Shown piece by piece: positions 36,056 through 43,946 of a stretch of 60,358 nt of DNA. Both the position numbers and the translations under genes were made by a program. The notes under the pieces were generated by a model. The model was not told the origin of the DNA. It was given only the letters and a program-made list of their open reading frames with translations, and made no database searches. The stretch's first letter is position 1. Every line of letters begins with the position of its first letter. Origin of the DNA: Leptospira biflexa (lineage in GTDB: Bacteria > Spirochaetota > Leptospiria > Turneriellales > DYLW01); NCBI GenBank assembly GCA_020720785.1, contig DYOA01000014.1, forward strand, positions 1-60,358. The letters run 5' to 3'.

Positions 36056-36990
36056 TAATTTTTACGATTAATAATATACTGTGGTAATTCCTGGAACAGA
36101 ACGGAATCCGGAAAATACTGTGTTGCTTTTTTGGTTAAATCCGCACCAAAGTGTTCCGCTCTGTCTCTGGTTTTCTCCACTCCCAAGAGGGATATATACG
36201 TCAGTTTATCCTGGGCATTGTCTTTTCCGGGAGTTTTCCCCAGTTCCTCCAGGGTTCCGGAATGATCCAGAAGATCATCCGTCATCTGGAACAGCTCCCC
36301 TAATTTGAGAGCCCAGTTGCGGATTTTGGTGACCTTAGACTTATATTCCATGACTTCCGGATTCTCATGCGGTTCCCGGCGGGTATAATCCGGGAACATC
36401 CGGGACAGGACATCCAGAAAAGGAGCCGCCACGGAGAATTCAATGAGATGTCCGGTTTTAAGACGGTGCATCCATCGCAGGACTTCTTCATGGCGTTCAT
36501 ACTGACCGTGATCCATATCCAGAGCCTGACCCCCTGCCATACCGTTAAAACCCACGGATGCTCCAAAAAAGCGGATCACTTCCGGTGTAAAATTCCCCAG
36601 AGCCACCAGTTCAAAGGCCACCGCCTGCAGAGCGTCTCCAGCCAGGATTGCCATGGCCTCCCCATGCTTTTTATGGCATGTTTTTTGTCCTCTCCGGTAA
36701 TCATCATTATCCATGGCGGGAAGATCATCATGGATCAGGGAGTAGGTATGCAGCATTTCCACGGCCACAGCCAGATACAGGGATTTTTCCTCATCCATTC
36801 CGGCAATGCGGGATGCCTCCATAGCCAGAACCGGACGGAGTCTTTTTCCCCCAGCCTTGACACTGTAGGACGCCGCAATCTGCAACGACGCCGGGGAATC
36901 ATAAAAACTGCTTTTATTCAGTACGGGAAAAACTTTATTCTCAAAGTATTTCTTCTTCCGATTGTAAACATCGGAAAATTCTTTTGTCAT
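36055..36990 (-). CDS. Polyprenyl diphosphate synthase (IspA-type)
   Basis: This is a trans-isoprenyl diphosphate synthase with the first Asp-rich motif [17 protein letters not shown] (the bacterial DDxxxxD form) and the second [18 protein letters not shown] (substrate-binding Arg) and GQALDMD are also present. Size (311) and the DDxxxxD motif fit farnesyl or geranylgeranyl diphosphate synthase; product length cannot be set by eye. It is between ndk and tlyA with overlapping ends. Confidence 0.9.
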   Translation of the reverse strand: MTKEFSDVYNRKKKYFENKVFPVLNKSSFYDSPASLQIAASYSVKAGGKRLRPVLAMEASRIAGMDEEKSLYLAVAVEMLHTYSLIHDDLPAMDNDDYRRGQKTCHKKHGEAMAILAGDALQAVAFELVALGNFTPEVIRFFGASVGFNGMAGGQALDMDHGQYERHEEVLRWMHRLKTGHLIEFSVAAPFLDVLSRMFPDYTRREPHENPEVMEYKSKVTKIRNWALKLGELFQMTDDLLDHSGTLEELGKTPGKDNAQDKLTYISLLGVEKTRDRAEHFGADLTKKATQYFPDSVLFQELPQYIINRKN

Positions 36991-37406
36991 ATTCTATCTA
37001 ATTCGGAGAAAAAGAAGGCCGCTTCCAGATTGGCATTTTCTTCAGAATCGGAACCATGAACAGCGTTTTCACCCTTGCTTTTTGCAAACAATTTCCGGAT
37101 GGTGTTCTCTTTAGCTTCTTTGGGATCCGTGGCCCCAATCACCTCTCTCCAGTGAGACACAGCATTTTCCCGCTGGAGTACAGCAGCCACAATGGGTCCG
37201 GAGGACATAAATTCTGTTAATTCCCCAAAAAACGGACGTTCCTTATGCACCTCATAAAATTTCTCTGCTTCCCTTTTGGTTAAAAACATTTTTTTCATGG
37301 CAATTATGACAAATTTTTCCTGCTCAATTCTTTTAATGATATCCCCGGTATAACCGGAGGCAACCGCATCGGGTTTAATCATAATCAGTGTAATATCTTT
37401 TCTCAT
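36987..37406 (-). CDS. ndk: Nucleoside diphosphate kinase
   Basis: Ndk transfers the gamma phosphate between nucleoside triphosphates and diphosphates. [20 protein letters not shown], the [21 protein letters not shown] region and the catalytic His in [13 protein letters not shown] are intact. Length (139) is standard. The ATG has AAGGAG upstream. The end overlaps the polyprenyl synthase start by four bases. Confidence 0.96.
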   Translation of the reverse strand: MRKDITLIMIKPDAVASGYTGDIIKRIEQEKFVIIAMKKMFLTKREAEKFYEVHKERPFFGELTEFMSSGPIVAAVLQRENAVSHWREVIGATDPKEAKENTIRKLFAKSKGENAVHGSDSEENANLEAAFFFSELDRI

Positions 37407-37430
37407 ATTTTTCTCCTTGGTTTTTTTAAC

Positions 37431-37733
37431 TTACAACTGCAAACTTTTTTTTATTTCCTCCGGAATTTTTTCCGGGATATCCAAACCGCCGGGATTATAG
37501 GGATTACACCGTACAATCCTGTCCAGGCTTTTGGGGATGGCAACCCACAGGGGATAATACATAAACAAGAGTTCGGCATACGAGCTACACGTGGGATAAA
37601 ACCGGCACTGTCTTCCCAGAATGGGGGAAAGATATTTCTGGTATAAACGAATAAAAGTAAGAATCATGCTGCGAAACGGCCCCCATCGGCGAGGAATTTC
37701 AGTTTCCGGAATATTATGAAAATGCGGGTGCAT
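37431..37733 (-). CDS. yidD: YidD membrane protein insertion factor
   Basis: YidD is a small membrane-associated protein helping YidC insert proteins. The motif FIRLYQKYLSPILGRQCRFYPTCS (here as FIRLYQKYLSP plus RQCRFYPTCS) and the late RCNPYNPGGLD are diagnostic. The start is uncertain: 37751 (TTG), 37733 (ATG, used here) or 37667 (ATG before ILTFIRLYQ, where family members usually begin). It overlaps or follows rnpA, the classic rpmH-rnpA-yidD order; yidC itself is not here. Confidence 0.9.
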   Translation of the reverse strand: MHPHFHNIPETEIPRRWGPFRSMILTFIRLYQKYLSPILGRQCRFYPTCSSYAELLFMYYPLWVAIPKSLDRIVRCNPYNPGGLDIPEKIPEEIKKSLQL

Positions 37734-38130
37734 GGGTCCGGGCCGTGGCAAAAATAAATGCCAAAAAGGATTTCATTTCTTCCACCCGGGTCTCAAACGG
37801 AATTTCAATGAAAGAAGGGTTGGGGATAATGGCAGCCATTACTGAAGAAGTATTGTCCTTTTGTGGAAAATTTTCCTTTAATGCCAGGAAAAGGGATTCC
37901 CGGAGTGAGCGTTTATAATAATTCCGGACGTGTGCTTTTCCCATTTTTTTGGGAACTCCCAGAACAACGGACAGGGGAACATCTCCGGAATGGTTAATTC
38001 TCAGATAACGCACGTACAGATGCCGGGAAGAATACTTCTCTCCCCGTGAAAAAAGCTTCTGGATATCCTTTTTATTTTTGATGGAAATAAAGACTTCTTT
38101 CTGGTGCACCGTTTCCCCCGTGGAAGGCAT
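37714..38130 (-). CDS. rnpA: Ribonuclease P protein component
   Basis: This is the protein cofactor of RNase P, which trims the 5' end of pre-tRNAs. The central motif KAHVRNYYKRSLRESL corresponds to the RNR signature (R-N-x-x-K-R), and VVLGVPKKMGKA precedes it. 138 residues from the ATG, which overlaps the rpmH stop (TGATG); a TTG one codon earlier is in frame. Position after rpmH confirms it. Confidence 0.94.
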   Translation of the reverse strand: MPSTGETVHQKEVFISIKNKKDIQKLFSRGEKYSSRHLYVRYLRINHSGDVPLSVVLGVPKKMGKAHVRNYYKRSLRESLFLALKENFPQKDNTSSVMAAIIPNPSFIEIPFETRVEEMKSFLAFIFATARTHAPAFS

Positions 38131-38297
38131 CAACGGACAACGTGGACTTTTCTTCCTTCATCGGAAACTGTGAGTTGCTTTCTGCCTTTCTGTCGGCGTC
38201 TTTTCAAAACCAGTCTTCCGTTTTTGGTGGCCATACGTTTTCTGAAACCATGTTTGCGATTTCGCTTCAGGTTGGATGGTTGGTACGTTCTTTTCAT
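38130..38297 (-). CDS. rpmH: 50S ribosomal protein L34
   Basis: The 55-residue product begins [19 protein letters not shown] and continues [19 protein letters not shown], the invariant L34 sequence. It is too short to stand out by length but the match is certain. Its stop overlaps the rnpA start. dnaA, often found upstream of rpmH at the origin, is absent here; cysE is upstream instead. Confidence 0.97.
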   Translation of the reverse strand: MKRTYQPSNLKRNRKHGFRKRMATKNGRLVLKRRRQKGRKQLTVSDEGRKVHVVR

Positions 38298-38332
38298 AGC
38301 TTAATTTACAAAGAAAGATACACCGTCAACGA

Positions 38333-39271
38333 TTATATGCCCGTACCGCTTTCAAATTCCATAAAACGGTACGACGTTTGGCTGATCCGGCAATTTGCCG
38401 GAATATCCCGGGTCACCCACACATTCCCGCCGATGACGCTCCCCTTCCCAATGGTGATCCGACCCAGAATGGTGGCCCCCGCATAAATAATCACATCGTC
38501 CTCCAGAATGGGATGCCGGGGAATTCCCTTGATGGGATTGCCGTGTTCATCCAATGGAAAGCTTTTTGCCCCCAGGGTAACTCCCTGGAAAAGCTGTACA
38601 TTTTTCCCGATGACGGATGTCTCCCCGATAACCACTCCGGTTCCGTGGTCAATGAAGAAACTTTCCCCAATCTGTGCCCCCGGATGGATGTCTATTCCCG
38701 TCTGGCTGTGTGCTAATTCTGTGATGATACGGGGAATAAACGGAACCCGTAACCGATGCAGTTCATGGGCAATCCGGTAGTTGGTCACCGCGTGGATGCC
38801 CGGATAACTGAATATGGCTTCATCATATCCTGTGGCAGCCGGATCCCGGGTAAAGGCAGCTTTCACATCCTGGATTAGTCTAATTTGGATGGATGGAAGA
38901 ATTTCAATGAAATCCATGGTAATTTTCCGGGATCTGGCTTCGCACAAAGGACATTCCTTTTCTGTCTGGCAATCAAAGCAAAGCCCCCGCCGCACCTGCT
39001 CGGCAAGATTTCTCTGCACACGTTCCAGAGTGGCCCCGATATAATAGGCATTGTTGGCCGTATTCAGCTCCGGATTTCCGGAATAGCCCGGAAAAAATAC
39101 CCCGCGCAGGTCTTCTGTAATGGATGATATAATTTCTTTGGAGGGCAGACTCTGGTATTTTTCTTCCCAGCCGGATATACGGAGGGAAAATTCATTCTGG
39201 GAGATCAGGGTTGCCACCACTGCATCCAGATGATTTTTCTGATTTATTTCCCGTATTCCTTTCATGCCCAT
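38333..39271 (-). CDS. cysE: Serine O-acetyltransferase
   Basis: This enzyme makes O-acetylserine for cysteine synthesis. The C-terminal left-handed beta-helix has HPGAQIGESFFIDHGTGVVIG and VIGGNVWVTRDIPA, the SAT signature. The N-terminal half is the longer type, with a Cys cluster (CFDCQTEKECPLCEA, about residues 98-112) that could bind zinc (inference). 312 residues. It starts directly after the cysK stop, so the two enzymes of the pathway are coupled. Confidence 0.92.
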   Translation of the reverse strand: MGMKGIREINQKNHLDAVVATLISQNEFSLRISGWEEKYQSLPSKEIISSITEDLRGVFFPGYSGNPELNTANNAYYIGATLERVQRNLAEQVRRGLCFDCQTEKECPLCEARSRKITMDFIEILPSIQIRLIQDVKAAFTRDPAATGYDEAIFSYPGIHAVTNYRIAHELHRLRVPFIPRIITELAHSQTGIDIHPGAQIGESFFIDHGTGVVIGETSVIGKNVQLFQGVTLGAKSFPLDEHGNPIKGIPRHPILEDDVIIYAGATILGRITIGKGSVIGGNVWVTRDIPANCRISQTSYRFMEFESGTGI

Positions 39272-40192
39272 TTAATCCTCAAAGAGATACGTGCTGGCGT
39301 ACCGTTCGGCGGTATCACATACAAAGGTTACCATTGTCTTGTGGGCAGAGTCATCCCTTTGGGCAATTTTCAAAGCGGCGGCCAGATTGGCTCCGGAGGA
39401 AATCCCCCCCAAAATGCCTTCTTTTTGTGCCAGCATCCGGGCAACGTTAATGGCTTCATCATCGGTAATTTTAATAATTTCATGCACCAGCGTCATGTCC
39501 AGATTATCCGGAATAAATCCAGCCCCAATTCCCTGGATTTTATGACGCCCCGGAGGATCACCGGAGAGAACTGCAGATTTATCCGGTTCCACTCCGTAAG
39601 CCAGGAATCCAGGATTTTTCTCTTTCAGAAACCGGGTGGATCCGGTGATGGTTCCGCCGGTTCCAATGCCGGAGACGAGGATATCCACCTTTCCTTTCAG
39701 AGCATCCCAAATTTCCGGTCCTGTGGTGCGGTAATGGGCATCCGGATTGGCTGGGTTGGAAAACTGGCTGAGTAAAATTCCTCCCTCCTCTCCCTGAATC
39801 TGGTATGCCTTTTCTATGGAACCCTTCATGCCCTTATCTCCCGGTGTCAGAATGACCCTGGCACCCAGGAAGCGGATCATTTTCTGGCGTTCCTGGCTCA
39901 TGGTATCCGGCATAATAATGACGGCACGGTAACCGGATGCGGCGGCCACCAGAGCAATCCCGAGTCCGGTATTGCCACTGGTGGGTTCGATGATGGTCAT
40001 TCCGCTTTTTAAGATTCCTTTTTTTTCGGCATCCCTTATCATATTCAGGGCAATCCGGTCTTTGACGCTGAACCCGGGATTGGAGTTTTCCAGCTTGAGA
40101 TAAATACTGGCCGTGCCGGAGGGAATATTTCTGAGTCTTACAAGAGGAGTCCCGCCTATGGATTCGATTATGGAATTGTATACTTGGGGCAT
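39272..40192 (-). CDS. cysK: Cysteine synthase (O-acetylserine sulfhydrylase)
   Basis: This PLP enzyme makes cysteine from O-acetylserine and sulfide. The Schiff-base Lys is in NPGFSVKDRIALNMI, the substrate loop is EPTSGNTGLGIAL, and the PLP phosphate loop is SGIGTGGTITG. Length (306) is standard. It forms an operon with cysE. The C-terminal tail carries the usual short extension. Confidence 0.95.
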   Translation of the reverse strand: MPQVYNSIIESIGGTPLVRLRNIPSGTASIYLKLENSNPGFSVKDRIALNMIRDAEKKGILKSGMTIIEPTSGNTGLGIALVAAASGYRAVIIMPDTMSQERQKMIRFLGARVILTPGDKGMKGSIEKAYQIQGEEGGILLSQFSNPANPDAHYRTTGPEIWDALKGKVDILVSGIGTGGTITGSTRFLKEKNPGFLAYGVEPDKSAVLSGDPPGRHKIQGIGAGFIPDNLDMTLVHEIIKITDDEAINVARMLAQKEGILGGISSGANLAAALKIAQRDDSAHKTMVTFVCDTAERYASTYLFED

Positions 40193-40243
40193 AGTATCTA
40201 TATAAAAAGGGTCATCGGAACGTCCACCGGTTTTACGGAATAA

Positions 40244-40648
40244 TCAGTTTTCGGCTTTATTTTTACATCGGGAGCAGATCCCGTAAAACTCAAACCGGTA
40301 ATTCCGGACACTATGACCGGACATCGTTTCCACGCTATGGATGATTTGGGCATCCATATCCATATCCATATCATAGATACTCCCGCATTCTTCGCATATA
40401 AAGTGGTAGTGTGGATGAATATTCCCATCAAAGCGGTCAAACGTGGATCCAAACTGGAGTTTCTGGATTTTTCCCATTTCCAAAAGGATATTGAGATTCC
40501 GATAGACAGTCCCCAGGCTCAATCCGGGATAATCATCTTTTAACTGGTCATAGATCCAGCTTGCGGTTGGATGGGTGCTGGTATTTCTGAGAACACCCAA
40601 AATGCTCTCCCTCTGGCGGCTTCTTTTGTACGCTTTTTCGGATTTCAT
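40244..40648 (-). CDS. Fur-family regulator, PerR-like
   Basis: The winged-helix domain (SRQRESILGVLRNTSTHPTA, LSLGTVYRNLNILLEMG) and the dimerisation domain with HPHYHFICEECGSIYD and a second CSRC pair (structural zinc site) are complete. The TVYRNLN recognition helix and short size (134 residues) fit PerR, the peroxide sensor that represses oxidative-stress genes in Leptospira and others; Fur proper is the alternative. The ATG before KSEKAYKRS was chosen; the open frame continues upstream without a good start. Confidence 0.85.
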   Translation of the reverse strand: MKSEKAYKRSRQRESILGVLRNTSTHPTASWIYDQLKDDYPGLSLGTVYRNLNILLEMGKIQKLQFGSTFDRFDGNIHPHYHFICEECGSIYDMDMDMDAQIIHSVETMSGHSVRNYRFEFYGICSRCKNKAEN

Positions 40649-40658
40649 ATAGTAAGAA

Positions 40659-40673
40659 TGATAATTAATTAAA
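40659..40673. promoter_or_regulatory. Possible PerR/Fur box
   Basis: The 15 bases TGATAATTAATTAAA lie 11-25 bases upstream of the PerR-like start codon and agree with the PerR consensus (TTATAATTATTATAA) at about ten of fifteen positions. Autoregulation is common in this family. It also lies 12 bases from the -35 region of the divergent gene. AT-rich DNA makes chance matches likely. Confidence 0.3.
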
Positions 40674-40684
40674 AAAACCGCCCC

Positions 40685-40715
40685 TTGACAAAAAAAAACG
40701 CTAATCAATTAAAAT
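40685..40715 (+). promoter_or_regulatory. Candidate sigma-70 promoter for gspC
   Basis: A perfect TTGACA (40685-40690) is followed after 19 bases by TAAAAT (40710-40715), five of six matches to TATAAT. The spacer is longer than the ideal 17. It faces the GspC-like gene, whose ATG is at 40744. Confidence 0.45.
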
Positions 40716-40743
40716 TGTTTCTATTCTGTTAAAAAAAAACAGT

Positions 40744-41625
40744 ATGGATAGTATGGTTCTGACTCTGAATAAAGGTTTATTCCAGACACTCCTGGATAAG
40801 CTCCGTTACTCCCGTTATTTGTATTATTACGCGTTATCCGTTTTCGTTGGAATCTCCATGGGAGTATTTTCCCATGCTATCATTTTTTTTCTATTTTCCC
40901 AGGAAACAAAAAATGATAAAATTAAGATATTTTCCCATTATGATCCCAGATCGGACGCACCACGGACATCCATACAGATAGAATCCATCATCGGGGGGGT
41001 TTTATTCGCTGAATCCACCCAGACCCCGGTGGTGGAAGGCGGAGAGGTGCAGAATCTGGAATTCACCCTGCTGGGCACCCTGGAAGGTCACTGGTCTTTT
41101 GCGCGGGCAGTGATCCAGATCAAAGGCGGACCCCCCTCCTCCACGGAGCTGGCCATTGGCGAAAGCATTGGGAACAGAAAATTGATCTACATTGGACGAA
41201 ATTATATTTACTATATGGAAAACGGGGCAAAAGTCCGTATGGAAGTGGGACAGGACACCGCTCAGGTGCAGAAACCTGCGGAAACGGCAACCGGTGGCGT
41301 GATCCAAAAGGTGATCTCCCGGGAAGAGGTGAATAAGTGGCTCACCGGTAACGCGAATGAAATTTATAAAGGAGCAGCCTGGGGACCCAAAGTACAGGAT
41401 GGCAAGGTTTTGGGAGTGGAGATTAAAAAACTATCCCCCAGTCATGTGTTCTATAAACTGGGAGCCCGCCAGGGGGATCTGGTGGAAAAAATAAATGGCT
41501 ATTCCCTGAGCGACACGGAAAGGATGTTTGAAATCTGGAAAGCCCTTAAAACGGCTAATGGTGCCAAAATCGATCTGATCAGAAACGGAGAAAAAATATC
41601 CTATGATTTCAAAATCCAGAATTAA
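40744..41625 (+). CDS. GspC-like type II secretion protein
   Basis: A single membrane helix (residues about 27-52) is followed by a periplasmic region with LEFTLLGTLEGHWSFARAVIQ and GNRKLIYIGRNYIYY, the homology-region pattern of GspC, and by a C-terminal PDZ-like domain (YKLGARQGDLVEKINGYSLSD). GspC links the inner-membrane platform of the type II secretion system to the secretin GspD. No other gsp genes are in the window, so it is an orphan by location. It overlaps the following M16 peptidase gene by 23 bases. Confidence 0.82.
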   Translation: MDSMVLTLNKGLFQTLLDKLRYSRYLYYYALSVFVGISMGVFSHAIIFFLFSQETKNDKIKIFSHYDPRSDAPRTSIQIESIIGGVLFAESTQTPVVEGGEVQNLEFTLLGTLEGHWSFARAVIQIKGGPPSSTELAIGESIGNRKLIYIGRNYIYYMENGAKVRMEVGQDTAQVQKPAETATGGVIQKVISREEVNKWLTGNANEIYKGAAWGPKVQDGKVLGVEIKKLSPSHVFYKLGARQGDLVEKINGYSLSDTERMFEIWKALKTANGAKIDLIRNGEKISYDFKIQN

Positions 41626-43147
41626 AACCGCTCTGCCCTGGTTATTCACCATTTCTGCGTTTCTCGTTTTTACCCTTCAATGGGCAAACCCGAATGGACA
41701 TAATACAATAACGCCCGTGAAAGTAAAAAAAATAACCCTGGGAAACGGAATCCGGGTCATCCTCGCAGAAAACCACCTGACCCCCACCTTTTCTGTCTCT
41801 CTAAAAATCGCCGCTGGGTCATCCAATGAGAGTTTTGATGACGCCGGGGCAGCCCATTTTCTGGAGCATCTGCTGTTCAAAGGCAATACCGTTATTGGAA
41901 CCAAAAATTATTCCCGGGAAAAAATCTATCTGGAACAGATCCATAAGGATGGGGAAAAAATGGATCTGCTCCGCAGGAAAATCCAGAATCCCACCATGAC
42001 CCCGGAGGATAAGAAAGCAACCCAGGATGAGATCCTTCGGCTGGAGAAAAGAAAGGAATACTTTGAACGCTTTGCCTCCCGCTTTGTTATCCCTGAAGAA
42101 GATTCCTATATTTATTCTCTGGCAGGGGAATCCGGATATAACGCGTATACCTCCGCCGATCTAACCAGCTATGAAATCACCCTACCGGCAAACCAGATGG
42201 AGCTCTGGGCAATGGTGGAAAGCGAAAGGTTCCTGCACCCGGTTTTCCGGGAATTCTATACAGAGCGAAAAGTGATTGAAGAAGAAAGAAAAATGCGCTA
42301 TGATTCCCACCCGCAAAACCTGCTTTATGAATACTATATTATGACTGCTTATGGTTTTTCTCCATACGGAAAACCCGTGATTGGTTTTTCCTCCGGAATT
42401 TCCCATCTGTCTTATGGCGGCGTAAAAAAATTCTATGATGAAAATTATATTTCCTCCCGGATGGTTATTGTGGCGTCCGGAAATCTGAATTTTGAGGAAT
42501 CCGAAAAAATCATCCGGAAATATTTTTCCCGTTTACCAGCCTCCCCCACCCCTCCTTTTCCGGTGGTGAAACAAAATCCCGGGAGCGGGAAAATAATAAA
42601 ATATCTTCACGTAAAAGCAAATCCTTATATGATTATGGGCTGGCATAAACCCTCCCTGCTCCATCCGGATGATACATATTTGGATTTTCTCCAGATAATT
42701 CTGGCCGGGTCTCCCCATTCCCGCCTGGAAAAAAAGCTTGTGCAGGAATTAAACCTAGCTTCTTCTGTGGATGCGGTGAACGGCATTCCGGGAAAAAAGC
42801 TGGATAACCAGTTCACTCTTTTTATATCTCCATACAAAGAAAGTGATTATCAAAAGATCGAATCGGTTATTGACGCCGAGCTGCAGGATATTGCCCTCCA
42901 TGGCATCACGCCCACCGAGAAATCAATGGTTAAAAATACCATTTCCATGGAATACGCGGAAATTATGGAAAAAAATGAACATATTTCAGAGGTTCTTTCC
43001 CATTATGAAGTGCTGGCCAATGATTATCAGTATTTCTTCCGGAGAGTAAAAAAATCAGAAGAAATAGACAACGAAATAATGAAAAAGGTGGCTGGCACCT
43101 ATTTTAAGGATGAGAGAAAAACAATGGTTATGATCCAAGGAAAATAA
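41603..43147 (+). CDS. M16 family zinc metallopeptidase
   Basis: The inverted zinc motif HFLEH is at residues 85-89, with the downstream Glu cluster in ERKVIEEERKMRYD about 125 residues later, as in pitrilysin/mitochondrial processing peptidase proteins. An N-terminal hydrophobic segment (residues 10-27) looks like a signal or anchor, so it is probably periplasmic. The 514 residues include the active N-domain and one inactive domain; between HFLEH and the distal Glu is a charged insertion (KIYLEQIHKDGEKMD region). Start overlaps gspC. Confidence 0.88.
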   Translation: MISKSRIKTALPWLFTISAFLVFTLQWANPNGHNTITPVKVKKITLGNGIRVILAENHLTPTFSVSLKIAAGSSNESFDDAGAAHFLEHLLFKGNTVIGTKNYSREKIYLEQIHKDGEKMDLLRRKIQNPTMTPEDKKATQDEILRLEKRKEYFERFASRFVIPEEDSYIYSLAGESGYNAYTSADLTSYEITLPANQMELWAMVESERFLHPVFREFYTERKVIEEERKMRYDSHPQNLLYEYYIMTAYGFSPYGKPVIGFSSGISHLSYGGVKKFYDENYISSRMVIVASGNLNFEESEKIIRKYFSRLPASPTPPFPVVKQNPGSGKIIKYLHVKANPYMIMGWHKPSLLHPDDTYLDFLQIILAGSPHSRLEKKLVQELNLASSVDAVNGIPGKKLDNQFTLFISPYKESDYQKIESVIDAELQDIALHGITPTEKSMVKNTISMEYAEIMEKNEHISEVLSHYEVLANDYQYFFRRVKKSEEIDNEIMKKVAGTYFKDERKTMVMIQGK

Positions 43148-43150
43148 ATT

Positions 43151-43492
43151 TCAGAAGGATTCCAGAGCTTCGTTTTCTGTTTCAAACACTTCAAACAATG
43201 AGGTCAGCTCAATTACATGAAATATTTTTTTAACTGAATGGGAAAGACAACACAATTTCAAATCCCCATCATTTTCCTTCAAATGCCGGAGCATGGCAAT
43301 AATTACCCGGAAACCGGAAGAGGAAATATACTCCACATTTTCCATGTTGATGACAAAATACAGATTTTGGTCTTTGTTCAGACTCTCCAGAAAAACCTCT
43401 TCAATGTCACTGGATACACCAACATCAATCTTTCCATTCAAGGACAAAACAGCCCTCTTGCGCGGGTAATTTTTTGCAATTATATTCTGCAT
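43151..43492 (-). CDS. STAS-domain anti-sigma factor antagonist
   Basis: The 113-residue protein is a lone STAS domain. NMENVEYISSSGFRVIIAML contains the phosphorylatable Ser of SpoIIAA/RsbV-type antagonists. Such proteins bind a partner-switching kinase and release a sigma factor or other target. No RsbW-type kinase or SpoIIE phosphatase lies nearby, so the pathway is unknown. It converges with the M16 gene, three bases apart. Confidence 0.88.
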   Translation of the reverse strand: MQNIIAKNYPRKRAVLSLNGKIDVGVSSDIEEVFLESLNKDQNLYFVINMENVEYISSSGFRVIIAMLRHLKENDGDLKLCCLSHSVKKIFHVIELTSLFEVFETENEALESF

Positions 43493-43699
43493 TTGTATCC
43501 TTTAGTATAATCTTTTGATACTATTTGATCCGTCAATTCATTTCTATCCGGGTTGGTATTTCTTTCCGGAAAAAGCCGGGAGGCAGGATCATACTTTTTA
43601 AATTCCAAATTATGATAAAATATTGACAAATTATCTTCATTGTGGTAATCGGGGAAACACATTTTTTGTGCAAATGCAGAGTTTGATAAGGAGAACAAA

Positions 43700-43819
43700 A
43701 TGCCGGACAAAAAAAAGAAACCAAAAAGCGATGACGCAGCAAAAAGCAACAAAAGCGGTGCCAAAGCAAAAGAAAAAGCCCCCGCAGAAAAACCAAAAAG
43801 CGCAGGCAAAAAGAAGTAA
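43700..43819 (+). CDS. Tiny lysine/alanine-rich protein
   Basis: A 39-codon frame begins with ATG seven bases after AAGGAG and ends in TAA. The product reads MPDKKKKPKSDDAAKSNKSG and continues as a Lys/Ala/Pro/Ser-rich tail ending SAGKKK, so it is very basic and has no hydrophobic core. It resembles histone-H1-like tails. The clean ribosome site and biased composition argue that it is translated. It could bind nucleic acid (inference). Confidence 0.55.
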   Translation: MPDKKKKPKSDDAAKSNKSGAKAKEKAPAEKPKSAGKKK

Positions 43820-43946
43820 AAAAGTCTCAACATGGGGCCGCACCAAATCTTTTTTGGGGCGGCTTGATTTATAATAAGTCATCAATATCTGTTAATAAAA
43901 AATAATTATGTATTGATCCTTTGTTAGCATCCTTTGAAAAGGAATT

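Noticed and set aside
43623..43874. 83-codon frame covering the lysine-rich gene
   Set aside because: It lies in a different frame from the ATG with the AAGGAG site and has no ribosome site; the 39-codon frame is preferred.
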